A stretch of DNA of 64,000 nucleotides from Aphanomyces cochlioides (Eukaryota; Oomycota; Saprolegniomycetes; Saprolegniales; Verrucalvaceae): NCBI GenBank assembly GCA_019828595.1, contig JAHQRK010000004.1:1116001-1180000 (forward strand). Direction: 5' to 3'. The notes below the pieces were generated by a model. The model ran no database searches, was not told the origin of the DNA, and saw nothing but the letters and a program-made list of their open reading frames with translations. A program made the position numbers and the translations under genes. Shown piece after piece: positions 49,101 to 58,200 of the stretch (position 1 is its first letter; each line of letters opens with the position of its first letter).

Positions 49101-49230
49101 CATTACTCACACCACTTCCGCCATCCTGATTGGACGACGAAAGTGGGTGAGGTGATACAATACCTGGAATGATGGTGACTCCGTGAGTGTTGGTCTCACG
49201 GAGCTCGGAACAGCTGTTGGCGTTGGACAT
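46192..49230 (-). CDS. ORF1 protein of U8, complete
   Basis: The only complete ORF1 in the window: ATG at 49230 (A at -3) to TAA at 46192, 1012 residues. By position it should be the RNA-binding gag-like partner of ORF2. From the sequence: residues 1-300 are Ser/Pro/Gly/Glu-rich and probably disordered, with Cys pairs near 117-123 and 190; about 395-540 look globular; about 607-631 form an Ala/Lys-rich helix-prone stretch; an acidic linker follows; about 782-797 are strongly basic and could be a nuclear or nucleic-acid-binding patch; the last 180 residues are helical with an acidic tail. No CCHC knuckle or clear RRM was recognised. An upstream in-frame extension into the 5' UTR uses no ATG. 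Confidence 0.88.
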   Translation of the reverse strand: MSNANSCSELRETNTHGVTIIPGIVSPHPLSSSNQDGGSGVSNVATPNPRAEVEVEFDPNSVSGDQSASRSPSASPGAPLAGVPGGVNLSGSVVDPQTTVVNLSSEALTQEGEPLGPCACGGCFPGLQLESIPSEGGEKTGSMPALEATRAPPMGTPCGSVYFPPGASSEGRGRYPDLGSRRSNGVPQSPCCGDGMDSPSTPVTGGLAPAFLVTNGTEPAATNRVAPCAEPPRTGEEEEKSQEDVDMVSGDAEGKDSTETEALTDEGNTQIHSEVDGSGDINGQAKPCDTPGEVIQEEQSTNNDNDQSNQDIVDKSVAQGNGAVDPPTAADKIQGDQEQQNAEKANPWTQKTPGKDSASSKKDSKQGNAPKGAKHRNTGAHAIADDDIARCEAMADAFYKDSGDMDAFIENILLTPQSQVYELTVKLGEGYKDWSEKVICDQFVKENPGSLWGSKFPNILIHKKNPQTIVISSYNLSTCVEMGGTTFRLGGKDFLVPKYSRYGNNYYVTFNKVSHPSMAKAIVKKMAALTKSVIAAFNPTAGQNIKSPHLRVIFKSSAPPAVLVPKSGDALREITITDPSGQPFVVVFQHKIAALNKTLPPSIVSRRAEAKAEKAKAKAAKAAAKSPPSGEKEPEHDGDDHDQDPGTNAEGKADSTEASEDGQDEQPQPTAPSHGSDVDMSGDSDPPNNNGQDKQQEDVEMSTNESPALAPPSEQPKNSLDLQLVTGYRSGPAPKRTLPSSPRLDPLPTSNRFHILEEDDVELSFEDFAVPRIVLEDSSAPRPKKTKGKAKKQRLNKSAAAHLELAKKIIRDKKVEGSITECQRILRDDPQLVAHAMYAQDEDLSLFQSLVATKTIERKMALLKAQGKPHNYKHHVNFMAQYKIHPSEILEELTTDIPEIKRILFALATIDLFLSNRAPDLYTNSEALTVLLNQEATRLPDTNCLTDWSLFALIENFSDNLEKFTLPAPVLSAISMLKSITNNYHIDELCSKAHHSMNADEIDPLDLEDDQL

Positions 49231-49291
49231 TTTGAGCGCGGCGGCACTTGATAACTTCTTGACTTGAGGGGTACGAGGCAAATTCGGAAGT
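49231..49291 (-). promoter_or_regulatory. 5' UTR and 5' terminus of U8
   Basis: A 61-nt leader from the ACTTCCGAATTTGCC terminus to the ORF1 ATG. The identical start point occurs at 2189, 14337 and 41323, so it marks the true RNA 5' end rather than a truncation. Nucleotides 8-21 (AATTTGCCTCGTAC) are the reverse complement of a 14-mer in the 3' UTR. No TATA box is seen in sense orientation. Confidence 0.75.
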
Positions 49292-49306
49292 GAAGAAGTC
49301 CGGTGG
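49292..49306 (+). repeat. Target-site duplication of U8, right copy
   Basis: The second copy of GAAGAAGTCCGGTGG. It continues without a break into the remainder of P4 ORF2. Confidence 0.93.
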
Positions 49307-50683
49307 CTTAGGCCTGCACCATGCACTTGCTTTATGGCAACAACACAACCGCTCTGTCATGATCAGATGCATTCAAGCCATCACCACCCCACCCCGCAAG
49401 TCTGCCATGTCCGCCTGGATTACGCCGGGCTATACTCTCCTCGAGAAGGCTTTTCATCCATGGGGTTCCCCCCGAGATCTCCTCTTGGCGAATGGCTCTT
49501 CTGCATTCATCAGACAACTGTACAAGAATCCCAATATCACTCCAATGTGGAAAGCCTTATTGAGTAGCTGGTTTGAATCCCGCTGGACTCCGTACGGCTG
49601 TCCAAATCACATCTCATCTTTGGATGTTCCCCTTTGGCACAACTCGTATCTGCCTGGACTCGAAGACCTATACGATCAGTGCTCTACATCGACGCAAGAC
49701 CAAGCCAATGTATTGGCTTCGCTTCACATCACGAAGTTGTCGCATTTGTTGACTCCGTGTCAGCGAGTTTGGCCAGCTTCGATCTTGTTCGACAAAATCA
49801 ACCGTGCCTGCCGCCAAGCCAATTTTGTCCCTCCAACGAAACAATGGATCTCAATCTTGGTGACCAAGTTATCACGATTGTTTGAGATTGTTTCTGAAGA
49901 GGATGCTCCCGTGTTCCACTTGCCGACGCCTAGCTCTGAATGGATGGAATGGCACTGGATGATACACCCTGACTCGAGTCCGATCTTGTTGGCGCTTGCG
50001 ACTTCGAAATCGGCTAAGATCAGAGCTTCTCCAGCTGTCAGCTCGTCCATTCTTCCTACCAAGCATCTCAACCTGCCATCCAACTTTTACGAAGACCCCA
50101 AGCGCCTTACCCAACTTGCCGCCTTCCTCCAACCCGACCACATTCTCCCTCGATATGGAGAGTTCATTTTCAAGACCCTTCTCCGCGCCAACGCCATGCA
50201 ATATCTGTTTCAGTACCAAGACCCCAAGCCGACGTGTGTCTTCTGTCGTGTCAATGAGACGTACGAGCATTTCCTGTTCTCTTGTGGATATGGTCAATCT
50301 GTTTGGTATTCCTTCAAGACAATCCAGCGACTGCTCGAGTGTTCCTTTCCGTCCACGTGTCTGGAAATGTTCTACGAGACGCCCAAGCCGTCCGATGGAT
50401 ACTACATCCGTGGCTATCTGAAGATCTGGCCGATTGTCCGAGCCTGCGTGTATTATCAAATATGGCTCCAACGTGCCGATCGCACCTTTCGACCCGACCT
50501 CACAGCGAAGAGTCCGATGGAAGTTGCCATTCATGCTGCCTCTTTGATCAAGCTACATCTACAACAGCTCCTGGTTGATCTCCCTCTCAAGAAGGGATAC
50601 ACCAAGGTATTCAATGTGCTCAAGCATCTATCTTCGGACCCCTGGTTAGTCAACACGCCATTCCTGACAGTGTCGTTTCATGA
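49307..50683 (+). pseudogene. ORF2 of P4, 3' piece
   Basis: Plus-strand ORF2 from about residue 894 to the end, with the zinc knuckle near residues 1203-1219. One base is lost at about 50648 (TTAGTC for TTACGTC), altering the last dozen residues; the shifted frame ends at 50687, four bases beyond the normal stop. It is followed by the complete P4 3' UTR (50684-50828). Confidence 0.9.
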
Positions 50684-50828
50684 GTGAGCTGACGGCTCAC
50701 CACTTCATCTCCTGTTCAATGACCACTTTGCCATATTCTGTTTTCCAAGTTCTATTTATACAGTACGAGGCAAATTAGTAAGTCATTAGGGCCTTTGCTC
50801 AAAAATAAGGTTAATACAACTCATTTAA

Positions 50829-53504
50829 CCACCGGACTTCTTCGGCATGAATAGGATCTCCTTTTTGATCAAACGGAGGCCATGGACAGAGGAGGATGGG
50901 TTGATTTCTTCACCATGCATAAATTGAAGCATGGCCTTGTCGATCTTTTTGGCCAGGTCTTTGTCGGCAGGGACAAAAGCCAGTTGGTACCATAACACAG
51001 GCAGACATATGCTGTGCAGGATAGTGACTTTTCCGGCCATGGTTCGAGCCTTGTAGAGCCACAAAGACAAGCGAGCCACAAACTTCTCAAACACGTAATT
51101 GAAACGTGCCAATGGAGAAAGATTGGGCGCAACCAAGATACCAAGAGCCTTCACGGGACTGTCGGAAGTAACTTGTAGTGAGGCAAGGTTCCCATTCAAC
51201 TGGCTGTAGGTCAGAATTTGGGTCTTGTCTACGTTGAGTCGGAAACCAGACTTGTCGCAAAAGGTTTGAACCAATGCAAGCTGCCGGTGGAGGCACGTCT
51301 CATTTGCCGCATAGAGTTGCGAGTCGTCGGCAAAGTAACTCCCAGTGTGGTAGCGATCCCCACACTTGATGCCATAGTTGGAGTGTTGCCGTAGGAGTTG
51401 GCACATCGGTTCCAAAGCGATCACAAACAGAAGTGGCGACAGTGGATCACCTTGCAACACACCGCGTGAGATGTGAACTGGCTTGGACAAGAAGCCGTTC
51501 ACCAAGATGCGAGACTTGCGGCCCGAGTACAGTACGCGAACCATGTCAACAAAGGTTTCGGGAAAGCCATAGTGACGGAGGACGCGGAGCAAGTACGCGT
51601 GGTCCACGCGATCAAAAGCTTTCTCAAAGTCAAGCAGTGCCACCATCGAGGACGGACTGTGTAGTTTGATGTGGTGCAGCATGTCATCAGTCGTGCAATA
51701 TTGGTTTGGATATTGCTTCGACGGATAAAGCCTTGCTGGTCCGGGTGGATGATGTGTCGAATGTGGCGCTGGAGTCGATAAGCCAGAATACTCGTCAGGA
51801 TTTTCACATCCGTGTTGAGTAGGCTAATGGGCCGATAGTTCTTGGCTTGTGACTTGGGGCCTTTCTTGTGCAGCAACACCAGCGTACTGACAAGTTGCAT
51901 GGGAGTCAAGCGAGGGTGAGAATGGAGCTGGTGTGTGAATAGCAGCTCCAATACCAACGACCACTTGTGAGGTGCAAGTTTGAGGACTTCGAATGGCAGA
52001 GCGTTGGGACCTGGCGCTGAGTTCGAACTGCTGTGTCGAATAGCATGATAGAACTCGTTGGCGCGCAAGGGAGCCGACAGCTCTTTCTGGGCTTGCTCTG
52101 GCAGTTGCTTGTGTCGAGTCAATGGGGTCAGAAATGACGACACTTCGTCTCCAGATCGCTGCACCTCGGGAGCTGCAAACAAGTCCTTGTAGTAGTCGAC
52201 CAGGACGTCAGACATGCCTTGTTGATTGGAGACAACATTTCCATTGACATCCACCAACTCTTTGAAGACTGTCTTCTTCAAGGGCGTAGGGACAGGGGAC
52301 ATGAAGTGGAACTGGGCGAGCGCTCTGCTTTGTACAAGTGAAGTTGGAACGCCTGGTCTTGACGAAACTGCTTGTCTCGATCTTGCAGCTCGTGAATTTG
52401 CTTTTGAAGGTCTCGCACTCGATCCACCAGCACTGCATCTTGACGCATGTTGGGGACTTGCAAAAGCGAAGCGATCTCGACAGCTAACTTCTTCAACGGC
52501 AGACGTTGTTTCTCCAATCGTTGAGAATGGAATTCTTTGAGTTGGGAGCGGATATCATTGACCAGTATGTCGTAGGCCTTGGAGATATTGTGGAATGTTG
52601 GAGACTTGTCCAAAAATCGATCCAGACATCCATGAACAATCTCGGCCGCTCGTGGTAGACGAAGTAGCCAAGTTGGAGCTTTCCATGATCCAGAGCCATG
52701 GCGCAATGTTTGACGCTTTGTGATGATACGACAAGCCACGTGGTCAGCCTGTGGAACGTGTGGCATGTGCGTCGCCTTCCAATGACGAAGACCCGCCAAG
52801 GTGGACGAACAAAAGATGTAGTCAAGTCGGTTGGTGAGTGTGGGACTTGTGAAGGTTCTTGCCACGGGGTTTTGACGGCGAAACAGATCCACCAGAGACA
52901 AACTGTGCATCCATTGTTCCAGTTGAAGGGTGCCGGCCATGGTGGAGGTACTGGGTCTCAACGAATCCAAATCTTTGTTGAGAGTGCAGTTGAAATCTCC
53001 TCCAACAATGTGGAGCGCATGTGGAGGAAAGTCGCGTGGCAATTCTTCGAAGTAACTTGCTCGTTGTTGGAAGGCTGCCGGCGCATAGATATTGTGGAGA
53101 ACGACTGTCAGTGGACCCAGAGTACATCGCACTTGTAGATAACGACCACGAAGCACTGGGTTGTCATGAGGGACTTGAGTGGCGTTCTTCAAAGGAGAGT
53201 GAGGATGTATCAACGTAGCCAGACCTCCAGTGGCTGGCGACGTGGATACTTCAGGGTAAATAGGCTCTTCAAAGAACAAAGAGCCTTCGTGGTTTGTGAT
53301 GCGTTGCCAATGGAACGCAACACGGTCGTGGAGACTTGGCGTGCGGAAACGGGTTTCTTGGATAAAGGAAACGTCGTGAACACTTGATAGTTTGTCGAGG
53401 ATGTACCGATGACTGTTGGAGAAGCCATTGGTGTTGAGGGAGATGATTTGTGGGTCCCAGTCCACGAGTTCAGTTGGGACATCGGAGAAGTTGTTGTCAA
53501 TCAT
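50829..53504 (-). pseudogene. ORF2 of U9, two frameshifts, no 3' end
   Basis: Residues 1-893 are present from the ATG at 53504. Single-base losses near 52312 (ACTGGGC for ACTTGGGC) and 51688 (TCATCAG for TCATCCAG) break the frame into 52278-53507, 51499-52302 and 50825-51682. The first lesion is in the linker after the endonuclease and the second lies just before RT motif A. The C-terminal third is absent. Confidence 0.92.
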
Positions 53505-53582
53505 CACGAGTACAGATGAAAATGAGTAGAATGGAGGGGTGAGAGGGGAGGTTGAAATGGATTGAAGCAGGGGATAGAAGCC

Positions 53583-55054
53583 TTAGAGTTGATCGTCCTC
53601 CAAATCGAGGGGATCAATTTCGTCGGCGTTCATGGAGTGGTGAGCTTTGCTGCAGAGCTCGTTGATGTGGTAATTGTTGGTGATGCTTTTGAGCATCGAG
53701 ATGGCCGACAAGACGGGAGCCGGCAAAGTGAACTTCTCGAGATTGTCGCTGAAGTTTTCGATCAAAGCAAACAGCGACCAGTCCGTCAAGCAGTTGGTGT
53801 CAGGCAATCTTGTTGCTTCTTGGTTCAATAGAACAGTCAGTGCCTCCGAGTTTGTGTAGAGGTCTGGGGCCCGATTTGAGAGGAATAAGTCAATCGTAGC
53901 AAGTGCAAAGAGGATGCGCTTGATCTCTGGTATGTCCGTGGTCAATTCTTCCAAGATTTCTGACGGGTGAATCTTGTATTGAGCCATGAAGTTGACGTGA
54001 TGTTTGTAGTTGTGAGGCTTGCCTTGAGCTTTTAACAAAGCCATCTTGCGCTCAATAGTCTTGGTTGCAACAAGTGACTGAAACAAACTGAGGTCTTCAT
54101 CTTGTGCGTACATAGCATGTGCAACGAGCTGAGGATCATCTCGCAAAATGCGTTGACATTCGGTGATACTGCCTTCGACTTTCTTATCTCGAATGATCTT
54201 CTTCGCCAATTCGAGGTGGGCTGCAGCAGACTTGTTAAGTCGTTGTTTCTTCGCTATGCCTTTGGTCTTTTTCGGGCGTGGCGCACTTGAATCTTCCAAT
54301 ACAATTCGAGGCACTGCAAAGTCTTCAAACGAGAGTTCCACGTCGTCTTCTTTGAGGATATGAAAACGGTTGGATGTCGGCAGGGGATCCAAACGTGGGG
54401 ACGAAGGCAAAGTACGTTTTGGAGCTGGTCCAGACCGGTAGCCCGTTACCAATTGAAGGTCCAGCGAGTTCTTGGGCTGCTCACTTGGTGGAGCAAGAGC
54501 GGGCGATTCGTTGGTAGACATTTCCACATCTTCTTGTTGTTTGTCTTGTCCATTGTTGTTAGGGGGATCGCTGTCACCAGACATATCGACATCAGAGCCA
54601 TGAGAAGGAGCTGTTGGTTGTGGTTGTTCATCTTGACCATCTCCAGATGCCTCAGTTGAGTCGGCCTCGCCTTCCGCATTTGTTCCAGGGTCTTGATCAT
54701 GATCGTCTCCATCATGTTCAGGTTCTTTTTCTCCTGACGGAGGAGATTTTGCCGCTGCCTTGGCCGCTTTTGCCTTCGCTTTTTCAGCCTTGGCCTCTGC
54801 ACGTCGTGAAACAATCGACGGAGGCAATGTCTTGTTCAGAGCAGCGATCTTGTGCTGAAACACGACGACAAAAGGCTGACCCGACGGATCCGTAATGGTG
54901 ATTTCGCGTAGTGCGTCGCCGGATTTTGGCACCAGCACTGCAGGAGGCGCAGACGACTTGAAAATGACTCTCAAATGCGGCGACTTGATGTTCTGACCAG
55001 CAGTAGGGTTGAATGCTGCTATCACTGACTTGGTCAATGCAGCCATTTTCTTGA
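53583..55054 (-). pseudogene. ORF1 of U9, C-terminal half
   Basis: Open frame for residues of about 524-1012 ending at the TAA at 53583. It is cut at its 5' side exactly where U10 is cut at 60804 (..CATTTTCTTGA). The frame runs on into the U10 tail for a dozen codons (to 55088) without an ATG. Substitutions include Glu to Lys in the FHILEEDD segment and Lys to Ile in the basic patch. Confidence 0.9.
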
Positions 55055-55200
55055 TTAAATGAGTTGTATTAACCTTATTTTTGAGCAAAGGCCCTAATGA
55101 CTTACTATTTTGCCTCGTACTGTATAAATAGAATTTGGAAAACAGAATATGGCAAAGTGGTCATTGAACAGGAGATGAAGTGGTGAGCCGTCATGCTCAC

Positions 55201-58200
55201 TCATGAAACGACGCTGTCAGGAATGATGTGTTGACGTAACCAGGGGTCCGAAGATAGATGCTTGAGCACATTGAATACCTTGGTGTATCCCTTCTTGAGA
55301 GGGAGATCAACCAGGAGCTGTTGTAGATGTAGCTTGATCAAAGAGGCAGCATGAATGGCAACTTCCATCGGACTCTTCGCTGTGAGGTCGGGTCGAAAGG
55401 TGCGATCGGCACGTTGGAGCCATATTTGATAATACACGCAGGCTCGGACAATCGGCCAGATCTTCAGATAGCCACGGATGTAGTATCCATCGGACGGCTT
55501 GGGCGTCTCGTAGAACATTTCCAGACAAGTCGACGGAAAGGAACACTCGAGCAGTCGCTGGATCGCCTTGAAGAAATACCAAACAGATTGACCATATCCA
55601 CAAGAGAACAGGAAATGCTCGTACGTCTCATTGACACGACAGAAGACACACGTCGGCTTGGGGTCTTGGTACTGAAACAGATATTGCATGGCGTTGGCGC
55701 GGAGAAGGGTCTTGAAAATGAACTCTCCATATCGAGGGAGAATGTGGTCGGGTTGGAGGAAGGCGGCAAGTTGGGTAAGGCGCTTGGGGTCTTCGTAAAA
55801 GTTGGATGGCAGGTTGAGATGCTTGGTAGGAAGAATGGACGAGCTGACAGCTGGAGAAGCTCTGATCTTAGCCGATTTCGAAGTCGCAAGCGCCAACAAG
55901 ATCGGACTCGAGTCAGGGTGTATCATCCAGTGCCATTCCATCCATTCAGAGCTAGGCGTCGGCAAGTGGAACACGGGAGCATCCTCTTCAGAAACAATCT
56001 CAAACAATCGTGATAACTTGGTCACCAAGATTGAGATCCATTGTTTCGTTGGAGGGACAAAATTGGCTTGGCGGCAGGCACGGTTGATTTTGTCGAACAA
56101 GATCGAAGCTGGCCAAACTCGCTGACACGGAGTCAACAAATGCGACAACTTCGTGATGTGAAGCGAAGCCAATACATTGGCTTGGTCTTGCGTCGATGTA
56201 GAGCACTGATCGTATAGGTCTTCGAGTCCAGGCAGATACGAGTTGTGCCAAAGGGGAACATCCAAAGATGAGATGTGATTTGGACAGCCGTACGGAGTCC
56301 AGCGGGATTCAAACCAGCTACTCAATAAGGCTTTCCACATTGGAGTGATATTGGGATTCTTGTACAGTTGTCTGATGAATGCAGAAGAGCCATTCGCCAA
56401 GAGGAGATCTCGGGGGGAACCCCATGGATGAAAAGCCTTCTCGAGGAGAGTATAGCCCGGCGTAATCCAGGCGGACATGGCAGACTTGCGGGGTGGGGTG
56501 GTGATGGCTTGAATGCATCTGATCATGACAGAGCGGTTGTGTTGTTGCCATAAAGCAAGTGCATGGTGCAGGCCTAAGCCACCGGACTTCTTCGGCATGA
56601 ATAGGATCTCCTTTTTGATCAAACGGAGGCCATGGACAGAGGAGGATGGGTTGATTTCTTCACCATGCATAAATTGAAGCATGGCCTTGTCGATCTTTTT
56701 GGCCAGGTCTTTGTCGGCAGGGACAAAAGCCAGTTGGTACCATAACACAGGCAGACTTATGCTGTGCAGGATAGTGACTTTTCCGGCCATGGTTCGAGCC
56801 TTGTAGAGCCACAAAGACAAGCGAGCCACAAACTTCTCAAACACGTAATTGAAACGTGCCAATGGAGAAAGATTGGGCGCAACCAAGATACCAAGAGCCT
56901 TCACGGGACTGTCGGAAGTAACTTGTAGTGAGGCAAGGTTCCCATTCAACTGGCTGTAGGTCAGAATTTGGGTCTTGTCTACGTTGAGTCGGAAACCAGA
57001 CTTGTCGCAAAAGGTTTGAACCAATGCAAGCTGCCGGTGGAGGCACGTCTCATTTGCAGCATAGAGTTGCGAGTCGTCGGCAAAGTAACTCCCAGTGTGG
57101 TAGCGATCCCCACACTTGATGCCATAGTTGGAGTGTTGCCGTAGGAGTTGGCACATCGGTTCCAAAGCGATCACAAACAGAAGTGGCGACAGTGGATCAC
57201 CTTGCAACACACCGCGTGAGATGTGAACTGGCTTGGACAAGAAGCCGTTCACCAAGATGCGAGACTTGCGGCCCGAGTACAGTACGCGAACCATGTCAAC
57301 AAAGGTTTCGGGAAAGCCATAGTGACGGAGGACGCGGAGCAAGTACGCGTGGTCCACGCGATCAAAAGCTTTCTCAAAGTCAAGCAGTGCCACCATCGAG
57401 GACGGACTGTGTAGTTTGATGTGGTGCAGCATGTCATCCAGTCGTGCAATATTGGTTTGGATATTGCTTCGACGGATAAAGCCTTGCTGGTCCGGGTGGA
57501 TGATGTGTCGAATGTGGCGCTGGAGTCGATAAGCCAGAATACTCGTCAGGATTTTCACATCCGTGTTGAGTAGGCTAATGGGCCGATAGTTCTTGGCTTG
57601 TGACTTGGGGCCTTTCTTGTGCAGCAACACCAGCGTACTGACAAGTTGCATGGGAGTCAAGCGAGGGTGAGAATGGAGCTGGTGTGTGAATAGCAGCTCC
57701 AATACCAACGACCACTTGTGAGGTGCAAGTTTGAGGACTTCGAATGGCAGAGCGTTGGGACCTGGCGCTGAGTTCGAACTGCTGTGTCGAATAGCATGAT
57801 AGAACTCGTTGGCGCGCAAGGGAGCCGACAGCTCTTTCTGGGCTTGCTCTGGCAGTTGCTTGTGTCGAGTCAATGGGGTCAGAAATGACGACACTTCGTC
57901 TCCAGATCGCTGCACCTCGGGAGCTGCAAACAAGTCCTTGTAGTAGTCGACCAGGACGTCAGACATGCCTTGTTGATTGGAGACAACATTTCCATTGACA
58001 TCCACCAACTCTTTGAAGACTGTCTTCTTCAAGGGCGTAGGGACAGGGGACATGAAGTGGAACTTGGGCGAGCGCTCTGCTTTGTACAAGTGAAGTTGGA
58101 ACGCCTGGTCTTGACGAAACTGCTTGTCTCGATCTTGCAGCTCGTGAATTTGCTTTTGAAGGTCTCGCACTCGATCCACCAGCACTGCATCTTGACGCAT

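Larger units (their letters stand above)
42401..49291 (-). mobile_element. LINE copy U8, both ends and 15-bp TSD
   Basis: A 6891-bp copy with both family termini, flanked by the 15-bp direct repeat. With a 489-bp in-frame deletion and a 1-base deletion restored it would be 7381 bp. It is the cleanest insertion in the window and defines the element boundaries. It inserted into P4. Confidence 0.95.
36056..50828 (+). mobile_element. P4: plus-strand LINE interrupted by U7 and U8
   Basis: P4 begins in ORF1 at about residue 585, runs through ORF2, is interrupted at 39938 by U7, resumes at 42249-42400, is interrupted again by U8, resumes at 49307 and ends with a complete 3' UTR and terminus at 50828. 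The three ORF2 pieces join in order with only 8 to 10 bases missing at the U7 site. The 3' end abuts minus-strand ORF2 of U9 at CCACCGG, so P4's own target also ended in GGTGG. Its 5' end is truncated. Confidence 0.85.
50829..55054 (-). mobile_element. LINE copy U9, 3' part missing
   Basis: A minus-strand copy that begins in ORF2 at about residue 893, directly against the 3' end of P4, and extends to ORF1 residue 524 or so, where U10 begins. The missing 3' part is not found to the left of P4. P4's insertion was therefore accompanied by target deletion or later rearrangement. Confidence 0.85.

Noticed and set aside
46192..49326. A longer ORF1 starting upstream of the ATG at 49230
   Set aside because: The extension would run through the 5' UTR and across the target-site duplication into P4, and uses no ATG. 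The ATG at 49230 is the first in the element and has an A at -3.
41323..50828. Reading 41323-42400 plus 49307-50828 as one internally deleted plus-strand element
   Set aside because: The ORF2 part from 42249 continues the P4 ORF2 cut at 39938 almost without loss, and the ORF1 part begins at the RNA 5' end next to truncated U7. A twin-primed U7 inside P4 explains both sides better.
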